NCBI GenBank assembly: GCA_021018815.1
Contig: JAITYX010000034.1
Coordinates: 5,041,001 to 5,105,000, forward strand
Direction of reading: 5' to 3'
Source of the DNA: Talinum fruticosum
Lineage: Eukaryota; Streptophyta; Magnoliopsida; Caryophyllales; Talinaceae
Length of the DNA: 64,000 nt
The number at the start of each line of letters is the position of its first letter. Positions within the stretch are counted from its first letter, which is position 1. A program made the position numbers and the translations under genes. Below, piece by piece: positions 23,346 through 35,952 of this stretch. The notes beneath the pieces were generated by a model. It saw only the letters and a program-made list of their open reading frames with translations, did no database searches and was not told where the DNA came from.

Positions 23346-24876
23346 TGAAGACTCGGACACTCGCTCTATATATTTCGAGTCATGCAAAAAGAATCGGGTA
23401 TAACGATGTCATTCATATAGTGTTTTGATTCCAAGGCATTCTCTGTGTCTTAGAAACTTACTTGAGTGAAATAGTATCTTTTCTATGCGATTCGGCCTTC
23501 ACCTATCTCTTTAATCGCTTTCAGCTAGCGACTCGTAAAACTTGTTCTTTATTCCGAGTCCACTCTCTCTCGAATCCGACTTATGATTATTTACTCTATT
23601 GTTTGCAAAGTCAGCATTCATAGTTCTTTTCGTGCTTAGTCTACATCAAGTGTTTCCCACTCGATATTTGTTGATAGAACTTGATTCCTTGCTTAAGACT
23701 AAGTCTTATGGAATTCCGAGTATCATGGATATTAGACTCAGAAAGTTCCATTTCTTTTCGACTCGGATAATCTGCTTGTTAATTATCATGATTATTTTTA
23801 TTATCTCGTGTCTAACCTTGGACCAAAGTATTTTATACTTTGAGAACCGAAGGTGTTTTACTTTTGTAGGTTATTCAATCGAGGATATCTTTTCAAATTA
23901 CAAAAGTAGCCGGCTTCGGAACATCAAATCACCAAGCAGATATAGCTTTTCACCATCCCTCGCTCTAGTCCCGTAAGATTGTGTCGAAGCTGTCCGCTTC
24001 CATATCCGGAAAACTGGAAGGTCAAGCTTAACGATGGTTTTCACCACACTTTTCAAGACACAACCGATGGTTTTGGGACTTCCAAGAGAGTTAAACCGTT
24101 GTTCAACGACCATATTTTCAACGGATACTTTCGAGTGACTCGGAAAGCCCTTATCAACGGTCACAGAGGACTCTCGGTCAGCAGATGAAGATAACGGCTA
24201 CTCTGCCCGGTTATCTATAAATAGAAGCCACTTCACAAGACTTGAAGACAGCGGAACATACCGTCAATACTCCAACTTGAACAAAGTTATTGTATTTACT
24301 TTCAATCTTCAACTTACAACTCCCACTCTGTAATTCATTACTTTCGAGTTGTAAGGTCTTGTACTCGATTACAAACACTTCTTACATTCTTTGTAAGGTC
24401 CCTTGACTAAGCCGTAAGGGTTAACTCAGCTTAGTTGTCCCTAGCTGTAAGGGTTATCTCAGCTAGGAAGTACTAGATCAGATAAGGGAACTTCGAGTCT
24501 AGGAAAACTTGTATAGAGTTGTCCAAGGGAGCAACTCGGGTTCTGTCAAGTTCACGGTATTTTGTGGACTCAAAATAGTGGATTTGACTTCGTGTCCGGA
24601 TTGACACGGGCCGTGGTTTTCTGCCCCAGGAGGGTTTCCACGTAAATTCTCTCGTGTTCTATTTCGAGTTCATTCTAGACTCAGACAACGACCTGCTGAA
24701 CGTGTTTACTCCGATTCATTACATTCTCGAGTCCAATTTTTTATAACCCCTTGCTTAGACTCGGAATCTGTCTTTGATTCTTCTCTGTCAAAAGGGTGTG
24801 TGCTTTCACAAAGAATTTTTCATCACCCTATTCACCCCCTCTAGGGTGACTCGGACTCTCCCCGAGCAAACCTTCA
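23346..24876 (+). repeat. Element B 3' LTR
   Basis: It is 1531 bp, TGAAGACTCGGACAC to AAACCTTCA, nearly identical to 14102-15634. It often keeps CTG or CAG where the 5' LTR has CTCG, CCG or CGT. Confidence 0.95.
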
Positions 24877-24881
24877 ATACC
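24877..24881. repeat. Target-site duplication ATACC, right copy (element B)
   Basis: It matches 14097-14101. Confidence 0.9.
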
Positions 24882-27800
24882 CCTAAGCAACTAGTCTAGC
24901 CTTATTTCTAATTACCAGCCCTTCCTCATCCAGTTTGTTCTTGAAAACCTATTTGGTTCCTATTACTAAGTGGTCGGAAGGTTGTTTGATCGGAGTCCGG
25001 ACTTAGTTTCTTTCAAATTGATTAGGCTCTTCTTGTATGGCCTCTACCGATTCATGTTCATTTAGGGCCTCTAGTTCATTTTTGGGTTCGAGTTAATGAT
25101 ATGAATGTAGAGAATGCACATAGATTATGCAAAGAAGATCGAGTTCTTAACCTACTCGTTGATATCGGAAAGTATGTTCTTAAATGGGTGACTAGATGCA
25201 TATTTGAAAGCTCTAATTGTCCTCCGATTCACCAAGTTTGTTGGTTGAATAGGATAATTTGTAGTTGGTTGTTCTTGTTGAGGCTCTGCATTAGCTTGTT
25301 CTTCAGACATTCTGAGCTGGCTTTTGATTTTGTTCATTGTGAGTCACGGCATTCTAAGTTGGCTCGTTCCGAGTTGACTCGGCTTCTTCGTTTTGACTTT
25401 TTCGAGCTCAGCTTCAAGCAATGTCATCTTTATCTCTCTTAAGCTTAGGGTCCGAGAATGTGGATTCATTTATCCTTCCAAGATCAATCTCATCAAAGAA
25501 AATGTGGATACTTTCTTTCACTTTGTTAGTCCTTTTGTTAAAGACACGATAAGCTTTACTATGAGATGAGTAACCCGGAAATATACCTTCATATGATCTA
25601 GCATCAAACTTAATCGGATGTTCCTTACCATTATTATGCATAAAGCATTTACATCCAAATGGTATGAAGTGAGAGATGTTGGGCTTTTTTCCCTTGTATA
25701 GCTCACAAGGTGTCTTCTTCATAGTGGGTTTGATAAGGTATCCGTTGAGTGTATAGTTTGCTTTGTTAATCGCCTCGACTCGGAAATAGTGAGGTAGATC
25801 ATGTTCATTCATCATGGTCCTTCCTATTTCTTCAAGAGTTATGTTCTTTCTCTCTACTACTCCATTATGTTGAGGAGTTCTTGGTGCAGAGAAGTTGTCG
25901 GAGAAGTTGTGAGAGATGTCATTCTTGTCACAGAAATCTATACATTTTGAGTAGTCAAACTCCCTTCCATGGTCGGTTCGAATCCTTCTAATATGAGTCC
26001 GAGAGTCAACTTGAATTTTCCTACGGATCTTAGCGAACTCTTTGAAGGCTTCATTCTTGTTCTTCCGAAAACACACCCGGGTAAATCATGAATAATCATC
26101 AACAATGACAAGCACATAAGATTTACCTCTTAAGCTTTTCATAGGAATTTCACCACACAAATCCATATGAACTAACTCACGCACTTTGGATGTAGACACA
26201 GTTTTGAGTGTTTTGAAAGATGATATGACTTACTTCCCTTTCGTGCCTACTTCATAGATTTTATCTTTCTTAAATGAACAATTAGGTAAACCCCTAACCA
26301 ATCCATGAGATGCAAGTTTCTTGATAGTATCCATGCTAATATGACCTAGTCTACGGTGCCAAGTCCATGAATCATCATTCAAAGATGCTTTTAAGCAACA
26401 TAAATTCTTACTAGAATCTAAAAGAGGGATAGTTTAAGTGTTACCTGACCTCGGATCCGAGAGCTTTATCTCTTTGGTGACTACATCGAAATATAGCGAG
26501 TTGGTTTGAGTGAATCTTACCTCTTTCGACATAGTTGAAAAATGCTAAGGAGATTGTACTTAAGCCCTTTGACAAGGTAAACCGAACCGACCGAGTTGTT
26601 TCCTTGACCAATCTTGCCAATCCCTACTATCTTGGCTTTGCTATTGTCTCCAAATATGACTTTACCTCCTTTCGAGATCTTCTAACTTTGAGAAGAGCCT
26701 TGAATCTCCAAACATATTGCGTGAGCGACCAGCTGTCTAAGTACCAGTGACCCTTTCGTTTCTAAGTCACATGCAAAGGAGAAACAACTTAAACCTTCTC
26801 ACTTCCTCTTACAAACCCAGTAACTCCCTTTATTGTGTTCCTTTTCTAAGGAAGAGCACTTTTGGGAACCCAGATTTGAATGATTTTGGGTTTTGTCCGA
26901 TTCTGAATCTTCTTTCTAGAAAACCGAGTCCGTGTCTCTTTTCTTTGAAAATCCTTTCTTCCGTAAACAGGTGGAGAAGGCTTTTTCCTACACACTGGTC
27001 CGGGCTCGGTTCTCTTTTCATTTGTATGAATGGAACCATGCTCAGCCTTCCTGAATTTTACAGTTCCGGAATTAGTTTTAAAAAGACTAGAATAGGAATT
27101 TGATTGCTCTTTAGCATTGTAACCAATTACTTCTTTCCTAAATGAGACACACTGAGAGCCTAGTAAAATATCAAGGTTTTTCTAACCTTGAGTGAGTTTC
27201 AAAACAAGCTCTTGAGATTCATTGAGCTTCTTTTCGGTTGCTCATTCTCTGTTTTAAGTGACTCGGACTCAGTCTCATTTTCTTGAGCACTCGGTCTCGA
27301 GTACTTTCATATTTTGTCTCGGGTTTTTTAATTCATTTTTAAAACATTGCTCTCAGCGAATAAGAGACTCAAGTTGTTCTTTAAAATTTAAAGAGTCAAA
27401 ATTAGACTTTTCTTCAAAAGTAAAAATATATCCGGCTAAATCAACTTTGGAGAACTTAAGGAAGTATTGTATTACCTCATGAGGACTTGTCTCCTCAATG
27501 TCCGAGTGGTCATTGTCCGACTCATATTGAGCTTCGAGTTTGTCGGTGCCATAAGACACTCGCGAGTCATCGGAATCATCTTCTTCAAATGAGTCATCAT
27601 CACTCCGGATAACCATCATAGCCTTTTTCTTCTCTCTATCCTTCTTTCTCTTTGGACGAGTCTTTGACTATGTGCTCCTTACCGTCACATTCAAAGCAAG
27701 CGAGTTCTTCGTTAAAGATAACTTTGAAGGGGATGAGTATTTACCTTTCTTGTCATTCTTATCTTTCTTGTAGAACTCTTCGTTTGGCCTCTTTTGCCAT

Positions 27801-28036
27801 TTTTTGTACTTTATACTATTTTTGAAGCCTTGGGCAATGAGTGCCATGTGATACTCTTTTGATTTTGAAGAGCTCGGACTTTGAGGTATGCTTTTGAGGT
27901 TTTCGAGCAATGTTCTTTTTGGTGCTGACCTCGACATCCTCTTCTTCCATATGAATCTCATGAGTAAGCAGCTTCTCAATGAACTCATCCGGCTTCGGTT
28001 GAGAGAGATTCCGAGCCTCTTCAATAGCTGTTATCT
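24877..28036 (-). pseudogene. Element C gag and pol, upstream part: gag, protease region, integrase, RT start
   Basis: Read from 28036 down. The gag C-terminal half has a zinc knuckle near 27705-27665 (CFECDGKEHIVKD; the last Cys is lost where TGT reads TCGT). The gag-pol boundary near 26765 carries TAA instead of TAG. The integrase core is the best preserved part (26076-25414, about 220 codons open): KNKNEAFKEFAKIRRKIQ, IRTDHGREFDYSK with the second Asp, VVERKNITLEEIGRTMM with the Glu, and PCELYKGKKPNISHF. The region of the first Asp is just upstream, after a stop. The RT linker (NLVNRRTIRAFKY) runs to the element B insertion. The gag N-terminus is missing, cut at 28036 by the gypsy-type insertion. 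Confidence 0.88.
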
Positions 28037-28463
28037 TGTAGGAACCACGGTCGGCCGGGGCCCGCCGAGCTTCCCCACTTGTGTCGGGTTTCTCTTTTAA
28101 AAATTGATTTTGAATATGGTTTTTAGAAAGTCGATTTTAGAATGTGGGGATGAACCGTTTATTAAGATTTTTGAGTTTTATTAAATCTAATTTAAAGCGA
28201 ATGAAGCAAACTTGAATGCAGGTTTTATTAACCATTTTATTTTAATAATTATTTGGAGAAGTCCCAGGATATTATTTTCTAATTAAGGAATAAATAACAT
28301 TAGGGTTTTGGTTACGTCGTGAGGCTTTAAGGCCAAATTGGTGTAAAAACATCAATTTGGACCGAAGCCTTACTGGCTGACCCTACGATATTGGCGAGTG
28401 GCCTGCACCGAGGGTGGCCGGTGCCGGCCGGAGGTCGTGGCTAGTGGAATCGTTCCTACAACT
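28037..28463. mobile_element. GC-rich segment with 9-bp inverted ends, part of the gypsy-type insertion
   Basis: It begins TGTAGGAACCACGG and ends CGTTCCTACA, so the terminal 9 bp are inverted copies, with GGCCGG motifs near both ends. This could be one end of a long LTR or a small independent element. No matching target duplication is visible, so the identity is uncertain. Element C gag stops exactly at its left edge. Confidence 0.35.
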
Positions 28464-30447
28464 AGAAAACATTGAGATGCAAATTGAATAGAACAAAGCA
28501 TAAAATAAAGGAGTTGCCAGTCGGTTTTAGGAAAGAAAAACTAACAAAAACAAAAATAAAGTTTTCTCTTCCAATCTTAGTATGAGAAAACTAAGACAAG
28601 AAGAGGATAAAAATGACTCCATCGGTCTTTGAACCGAGAATGAAATTCGGGGGAGGGTACGAAACATAAGGATAAACCCTTCCGTTCCGCCCGTCCAAAG
28701 ACGACCATTACTAGTTCGAGTAGTGAATTAAAATAATGTAAAACAAACAAGCAAGAAACATGCAATGAGAATTAAAAGCAACCAAACATAATGAAAAAAA
28801 ACGATAAAAGTAAAATTAAAGAAAGCGGTAAAGAAAGTAAAAGCGAAAAAGAGGGCAAAGTGGAAATAAAAGATTACATCGGGCGGGGAGGAATTAAAAG
28901 TGATACATCATTTGTCCACAATATGGAAAGTAATAAAAGAAAGCATAAAAGTAGATAATAAACCGTTGAAGATCGAATCGGTGCCCTTAGATTGTCCCAC
29001 TCGCTGATCCGGATCTCGGATTCGGATCTATTGATGCAATGATGGTGGATTGAAAGGGGATTTTTCTGAGTTTTTGTATATATAGGTAGGTAGAGGTGTG
29101 ACTAATGGAGTTTAGGGATCATATGTATGGAGTATAATGGACGTAAAGTGGGAAGAGGCTGAAAAGGGACCAAGAGATCATAATATAGAATGGCGTATTC
29201 AGCGGCTCTTAGGCGAATTTCGGTAGTGTAACATTGAGAGTTGAGCCATTGGGAGAATGAGAGTCAAGGCTCTCTATTTATAGGGAGAGGTTAGGTCAAG
29301 GAATGACCTAGGGTTAGCTCGACCAGCCGTCCAAAGCTAGCCACAAAAACCGGGCCAAGATCAAAGTGATAAGACCGGATAAAGCAAAGGATAAAACCGG
29401 ATAAAACCGGGGTAAATGAGGGAGGTAGGCGTTGGCCAACCGGTGCACACCTAGGGTTTCATGCCCTAGCTAGCATGCTATCCTCGGGAGTCTCGTAAGG
29501 TAAAACGCAGGTTTTGAGGCAAAACGCATGGTAGAAGGCATCGGCCATGGGCGGTCTTTTAGGGTTTTGTGCCCTTTCTGTGATGTCTCGGGATTCCTTA
29601 GCCACAACACAATGTTTTGAGTGAAATTACCAATAAGGGGCTCCAACCATGTTGGGCTTTCAAGGAGATTGCGGGCTCCTAGTCTCGGGTGGACTATCTT
29701 GGAGCTTGAATGCATCACTTTGATTCTCGTAAACAGGGGCTAAGTTTAGGGTTTTGTAACTAAAAGCCTAAACTTTACTATAAATAAAGGCCCTCCTACC
29801 CACCTCTCTCATTTCACACACCAATTCAGCTAGGAAAAACCCCCAATTAAGCAAATTTCTTACATTCTTTTCTCTCTACTCTCTTTCACCCGCACTTCAT
29901 AATTCCCTTTCTAAACCTACATAAAAAGCCCTTTTTCACCTCTTTTCTTCTCTTTATCCTACCGTTACTCTATTGAAATTTGATTGAGATTTAACCTTAG
30001 CAGGTGGGTTAACTCGAGGGTGTCATTCCACCATTCGCGGAGTTTGTTTGTTTTTATTTCAATTAGTTTTAGTTTTTATCACTTTCCATATTTGGTTTTA
30101 AAATGTAATCGCTTTACTTTCCACTCCACCCGATGTAATTTATTTATTACTTTCCTTTCGCTTTATATCATGTTTTTGTAGCTTTAGTTTTCTCCTTTTT
30201 GCATGTTGTTTGCTTGTCTTTCTCAACCCAATTTAAACTCCCTTTTTCAATTAGTAGAGACCTTTGCCATGGGCTGGGACAAGAAATAAAAATAACCAAG
30301 GACTGCTCGGACCCACGAGAAATCACAAAACAGGTTGGCCCCAAGATGTAGTCGGCGCCGGCCATGTACGAGTCCCGCAAGGACTTTAGTGCCTCATTGT
30401 ATTAATCATACTAGGATTCGAAGAACTCCAGGAAAACACCAATAAAT
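28464..30447. mobile_element. Gypsy-type LTR/leader sequence with promoters in opposite directions
   Basis: No ORF is convincing. The minus strand has CTATAAATAGAGAGCC near 29287-29272 and a second TATATATA near 29085. The plus strand has CTATAAATAAAGG near 29780, followed by a CT-rich leader. The minus sequence of about 28900-28560 resembles the plus sequence of about 30085-30240 (shared CCCGATGTAAT and pyrimidine-rich blocks), so similar leader sequences lie here in opposite orientation. The likely reading is the minus-strand 3' LTR of a Tat-like element plus the promoter of its antisense ORF. LTR borders could not be fixed. Confidence 0.4.
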
Positions 30448-32210
30448 ATGATCGCTCGGTGCAACAAGAAATACGAGATACTAAAGCCTTCACTCAACCC
30501 CGATAAATCCTCTTTTACGTCCATACATAGAACCATGGACTACATGATTGAATTAACTCGGTGGATGCACGAGATGAGCAACATGGATAGGTCCAGGTTA
30601 ACCAATTATGGGCTAAATGTCCTTTTCAACATTCGCTAGGTGAAAATCTATTGGCCTTTCTTAAGGGCTATTGTAGCTTACTAGGATCACCATCACCATG
30701 TCTTTAGGTTCGGGGATAAGCGACTATGCCCTCTCGCTGAAGAGTTCGATGCCATACTAGGCAGTTTTAGGTGAACAAAACCAGTTGTTCCCAAATCTTA
30801 AGAAAATCTTCATGAAAAGTACCAATATCTACTAAAATTGAATGAGAAGTATCTAGCGTGGATCCTTATTGGGAATCGGGTTAGCTTAACCAATCGATGA
30901 AGTATTACCGCAACATGTATGCCTATGCTGAGTCCATCATCATCCCGTGACGGCGAGCTATAATTACTTGCATGATAGGGGATTCCTACTAGTAGGGAGT
31001 CACAAGGACTTGGCACCAGCGTCTTTGTTAAGCTTGGTGGAACAGGTTAGAGGATTATTGTTCCCTAACTCCACTAATAGTTGCTGAAATAATAATTAGC
31101 TTTGACCGAGTTGAAGCCAATGCTGAACAGAATTTTCATGGTAGCCCACTGTTATTGCAGGTGAGCAGAAAAAGCTAACGAAGCAAACTATAGTATTTTA
31201 AATATTTCGATTTTTAATATTTTGATTTTGCTCCTATTGGACCTAAAATAGTTAATTTTCGTCAGCCGGAAGTCAAAGAATTTCTAGTTTACATCGAAAA
31301 ACTTAACTTTCGCTTCTACCTCTTCACGTCGCTATTTTTAATATTTTAATTTTTCTCCAGTTGGGCCGAAAAAGCTAGACTCTAACCGTACAGGACACTA
31401 ATATTTGATTTTGCATCCGTGATGTACAGATCTAGCTAATAGAACATCTAAAACTCATCGAAGCTCCTTCGAAGTTGGACACATACCTAGCAACTCACTT
31501 CGCTTGTGGAAACGAATGTTGGAAGGCGTTCGGTTCAAAACGAACATTGGTAGTTGATTGCCCCGCTTACCAATGAGAAGAGTATCTAAAAAATCATAGC
31601 AATGACCCCTTATGGTACGTTAAACATTGGAAGGTGTCCTAGTTCAAAACGCATAAGGCACAACATTCATACATTTGTCTATTGGACCTAGAGGAGAGCA
31701 CGTATTTCTTTCCGAGCCGTGTATTACGGCAATGGGTCGAGAACAAGTAATACCATTACTAGATTATATCCGGCCCGCAACTTTTGACTTGTTCATAGGA
31801 CATGGTAGCTCTAGACAGACCGGGTCATGGCCCAAATATCGGAAATGTCTTTCGAAACTATCGACTCCTGCGTCCTTGCTAACACCGATAGAGTTGCAAA
31901 TATCGTTGTTTCTCCCTATTATCTAGAGTGGATAATAGAAATCGACCTCGAGGGACGAAAAGTGCTAAGACTTGGATAATTAAATCCTAAAGAAGTCGTT
32001 CCTGCTGCTGCCCCTCTGCAAATTCGTGAAGTAAACCCTCGGATGACTACACGTGCCCGTCAAAGAGAAACTGAAGCTAAAGAAACCGAAGAAAGGAGGG
32101 CTCACCGAATCCAAGAGCTAAAGGAATGCACCAGAGATGAGGAAGCCGAGTCTAGCGATCCTAAAGGAAAGAAAGTAACTAGGACTCGAATTCTTAGGAA
32201 TTTGAGATAG
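30448..32210 (+). pseudogene. Antisense ORF (aORF) remnant of a Tat-like gypsy element, probably two exons
   Basis: ATG 30448 opens 63 codons, then stops interrupt. Read through, the protein contains VFRFGDKRLCPLAEEFDAIL (about 30695-30765), a pattern seen in plant mobile-domain and Tat-associated ORFs. At 31158/31159 there is CAG/GTGAGC, a good splice donor, and near 31424 TGTACAG, a possible acceptor. The downstream part resumes with EHLKLIEAPSKLDTYLATHF. The last part (31990-32210) is a charged helix (RQRETEAKETEERRAHRIQE) ending in NLR and TAG at 32208. It lies opposite to the gypsy pol fragment at 32560-33112, as expected for the antisense ORFs of Tat elements. Stops mark it as decayed. 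Confidence 0.5.
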
Positions 32211-32559
32211 AATAAAAGAAAAGGAGGATTAGTTTTGCTTTTTTAAAACAGTATTTATTTTTATTTTACAAGTAGTGTCTTGCGATTTAATTCCTTTTAT
32301 TAGCTATGTATTTAGGTAAGTAGTAGGCTTACCTTCTATTGAATAAAAGTAAGTATTATGCTATACTTAGAGGTAGAATAATAATAATAAAGAAAAACTA
32401 ATATACATATTGGACCGTATAATTGGACTATCCGGCAAATACACGAACCAAAGATAACCAGAAAAAGGGAAATCGTGGCCTAGCCAGTCCACCGTTGACT
32501 AGGTGGTGGCCGATGCCCACCTTGGCCAAGCCTCGGTTAGGCTGGGCTCAGCCCACTAC
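32211..32559. other. Spacer between the aORF and the gypsy integrase fragment
   Basis: AT-rich sequence, then a GC-richer stretch (GGTGGCCGATGCCCACC near 32505). No gene is seen. Confidence 0.5.
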
Positions 32560-33112
32560 CTACGGATATGCTAGGCGTAATACTTCTTCAACCTGTTCCA
32601 GATTGGTGTACTTGAAAAATCTATTCTTCATCTAAATCAATTAATTTTACTACTCCACCGGGTAAAATATGACTAAGCATGAATGGGCCCTACTAGTTGG
32701 GCTTAAATTTCCCTCGTGGATCCTGATTTGGTGCTCTTTCCTCTCTAACGACCAAATCCCCAATTTGTAAGTTGCGAGGCTTAACCTTCTTATTGAATGC
32801 CTTGGATATACGAGCTTGGTATATTTGGAAATTATGTAAGGCATTGAGGCGCCTTTCATCCAATAATACTAATTCCCATAACGTGCTTTATCCCACTCGA
32901 CTTACGGAATTTGGCTCTCAACAATTATCGTTAACAAAGGAATAGTAATTTCAACTAGAAAGACTTCTTCCATGCCATAGACTATAGAGCAACGCTTTAA
33001 TACCGTGGAGGATCTAATAGAAGTTCTATAGCCCCACAAAACGAAACGTAATTTATCCGGCTAATCCTTATAAGTAACTACCATTTTCCACTATCCTCCG
33101 GATATTCTTATT
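32560..33112 (-). pseudogene. Ty3/gypsy integrase C-terminal fragment (Tat-like)
   Basis: The minus strand from about 33050 reads LWGYRTSIRSST, then VYGMEE, then LLDERRLNALHNFQIYQARI and SKAFNKKVKPRNLQIGDLV, RGKFKPN and LPGGAVKLIDLDEE (ending near 32610), then NLEQVKKYYA. These are the conserved C-terminal steps of plant gypsy integrase, in order, with frame changes and stops. The rest of pol is absent. The right edge (33112) abuts the copia LTR fragment of element C. Confidence 0.75.
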
Positions 33113-34000
33113 GTCTTGTGAAGTAGCTTCTATTTATAGTCAACCAGGCAGAGTTACTTGTTGAGTCTTGGTTACGGACTAAAATCTTCACTAACCATTG
33201 TAACAGTCTATTTTGAGTAGCTCAAAATGATCCGTTGGGATGTGAACGTTGTGCAACGACTCTTAGCTCCAAAAGATGGTCCAATCACTTGGCGGTGACT
33301 GAAAACCGAGGTGGAAACAACTTTTAGGGCTAGAGTTGGACTTTTCCAGTTTTGGAAACAAACAACCCCGACACGGTGTCCGAGCCATGTCCGAAGTAGT
33401 TAAAGCTTGTCTGTTGGTATTTAACGGCTAGAAGCCGATTGCTTTTGAAATTCAAAAATAGATTAACCTTGTTTGAATAACCTACAAAAGCAAACCACAT
33501 TGGTTCTCAAAGTATAAAATACTTTGGTCCAAGAATAGGCACGAGATAATAATTAAATCGGAGTAATTAAAAGCTTAATTATATTAGGCCTAAAAGAATG
33601 GAATTTTCTAAATCTAATGTACAATAGGTTCAGATTCCATCTAGAGACAATCTCAAACGTAATCAAGTTAGATATTAAATTATCAAGAAGCATGAGCTTG
33701 ATACAATCAAATAATTCTTCAGGATATAAACTAACTTGGAATAAAGAACTAACGATGTAATTCATTTTGCCTAAGAATACTAAGTCAACACTCGGAACAA
33801 GTGTGTTAAAGAAATTATTTGAGCATGCGATGGTTCTGAGTGATGTCCGAGCGAGTCAGAAACATAAGTAAGAGATTATGCGGTAAAGCGCTTTCGAGTC
33901 GATCGGAACTGAATGAAAACTTAGATATGAGTTTCTATAAAGTTCATAATGACTTAGAATCAAAAACTAACAGAGATAGAGAGTTATACCTAAGTCTTCA
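33113..34000 (-). repeat. Copia LTR fragment, probably the 5' LTR U3 of element C
   Basis: On the minus strand it starts TGAAGACTTAGG at 34000 and runs through a region homologous to the element A LTR (ATCACTCAGAACC, then ACTTTGGTCC, then AACGTTGTGCAACG) to the TATA box (CTATAAATAG, near 33139). It stops soon after, so R, U5, the primer-binding site and the gag start are missing. This suggests the gypsy-type insertion came with a deletion. Confidence 0.65.
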
Positions 34001-34786
34001 ATTCTAACTTCTTTCAACTTCTTACAACTCCTTATATCTTTTACGCATCTTTAAAACTCCTTACAACTTATGCTAAATGGAACAAGGCTGAAATAGCCCA
34101 AATGATTTCATCACATTTAACTTGACTATTCACCTATAAATTTAAACTTTAACAAAATGTACTGTAATATTATTCATGATAACTAGCTTAAATGGATATG
34201 ATACTTTTGAAATAATTATTCGTTACAATTTGTTTGTGAATTTCTTAAGACATAAAATTAAATTAATGTATCAAATGGGTATTAATTATCAAAATCCTTA
34301 CACATCTATACAAATAAATCGGATACACTCAAAATACTAGATGTGAGTATGAGTATAGGAATGGGGAAAATAGGGTGTGGGTATATCTATATTTGCCACA
34401 TACATATCCCATGGTTATCCCTAGTAGACACATTTACATATATAAATATTCACCAACAAAAAATTTTCATTAACGGTAGAAAAATAATTTCACAATAAAT
34501 TTGGATATGAAAAATAATATGTAGTTGTAAAGAGTTGTAAAGAAATGTAAGGAGTTGTAAGAAGTTGTAAGGAGCTGTAAAAAGTTGTAAGAAGTTGTAA
34601 GAAGTTGTAAGGAGATATAAGAAGTTGTAAGAAGTTGTAAGGAAAGTTGTAAGGAACTCTAAGGTTGTAAGCTAAAGCTAAATGGAACAGGGCTTATGTG
34701 TTATGAATTTTTAAAGGAAATTGTTCTACTTTGGAAGTAGAGACCTATGACAACGAGTTCTTTATAGGAACTGTTATCATAGGTCC
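34001..34786. repeat. TTGTAAG-type repeat region with inverted arms
   Basis: 34516-34680 is a degenerate tandem array of AGTTGTAAGA-like 9-10-mers. 34005-34072 holds the inverted form (CTTACAACTCC and similar). AGCTAAATGGAACAGGGCT near 34676 and GCTAAATGGAACAAGGCT near 34073 are direct copies. It looks like a non-autonomous DNA element or its relic. No gene is seen. The last 45 bases form a palindrome next to the CACTA element. Confidence 0.5.
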
Positions 34787-35949
34787 TCACACTACTACAA
34801 GAACCACTTTTAACTATGGTTCAAAACGGCCTTTAACTATGGTTATCCGGCATTGTGTATGTAGCCGTAATTAAAGGACTGTTTACGTTATACTCCACAA
34901 ACCGGATCTTCGAGTCGATCTTCTAATTCCATATCTGTTAGCTTCGTTTTCATCATACCGTTCCTCTTCTCCTACGCCATTATTTATAGACTCCTCTTTC
35001 CCATGCCATACCCACACCTTATAAGTTGTGTTAAATCCATGCTGATATAGGTAACCCTTTACAACCTTAGGGGCAATCTTGAGGTGTTAAAACACCTTAA
35101 ACACGAACGAGAATATGGACTGTTCTCCGAATTTGATTTCATGTTCGATAGAAATCTCTAAAAAGTTGTTAACACCATCATGATATTCTACCTTCCTCCT
35201 ATCGCTATAAACCTACGCTCGATCCATACCTTACCCATAAATACAAGAAATAATTCACTACATATAGTTCGAAAAGTACGTACTTTCATCATTTAATTAC
35301 GCACGAATAATATGACATGAGCTTAAGATCCTTCTATAGGGGTAGATGGTCCTAAACCCATTCAAGAATAATATGACCCTAGACCGTGTAGCAAAATCAT
35401 CATATATTTGACAAAATTCGGCGACATTTTCACTTAATCCGTCAAGTACAACATACAAAAATGAAATGACTAATGTGTATATACCCTTACTTAATTGTAT
35501 GGTAATATAAGTAAAGATATACATATCAAACTCATCATCATCATAATTGCACCCGAAGAATGAGAGGGAAATGAGCATCGTAATATCTTGTCAAATGTAT
35601 TATAACATTATAATAGCCACACAACATATTATCATATAATTCTCAAACTGTCCAACATGGATAATTCAAAAACCTATACATACCAAGCTAATATCCTTAG
35701 CGTTATACAATAATTGATGAAAAGCATAGATTAGTAAGAAAAATAAGCATAATTACACACAATTAAGCATGTCGTTCATCAAATTATTACATGAAAACAA
35801 AAAGATGTTGCTACTTAGTATATATTCTTCTAACACGGACCATTGTTATAACTTCATATTTTTTTGTAGAGGTTCAATTTCTCTTTTCTTTTAAATACAA
35901 AAAGGATTTATCATGGTTTCCTTTTCGTAAGAATTTGTAAAAAGATGTT

Positions 35950-35952
<3 letters not shown>

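Larger units (their letters stand above)
14102..24876 (+). mobile_element. Element B: complete Ty1/copia Sirevirus with env-like ORF (10.8 kb)
   Basis: It has two LTRs (14102-15634 and 23346-24876), an initiator tRNA-Met type primer-binding site, gag, protease, integrase, RT, RNase H, an env-like ORF and a polypurine tract, flanked by ATACC duplications. IN precedes RT, as in Ty1/copia. The long LTRs, an env-like ORF after pol and several purine tracts point to the Sirevirus genus. The LTRs are nearly identical, so insertion was recent. Most LTR differences are at CTG/CAG sites, so many frame breaks inside may be sequence errors. Confidence 0.95.

Noticed and set aside
28037..28463. Solo LTR or small TIR transposon
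   Set aside because: The 9-bp inverted ends are suggestive, but the flanks (TATCT and ACTAG) do not match, so I list it only as an uncertain part of the gypsy-type block.
34516..34680. CRISPR-like array
   Set aside because: The units are contiguous degenerate 9-10-mers without spacers, in a plant genome.
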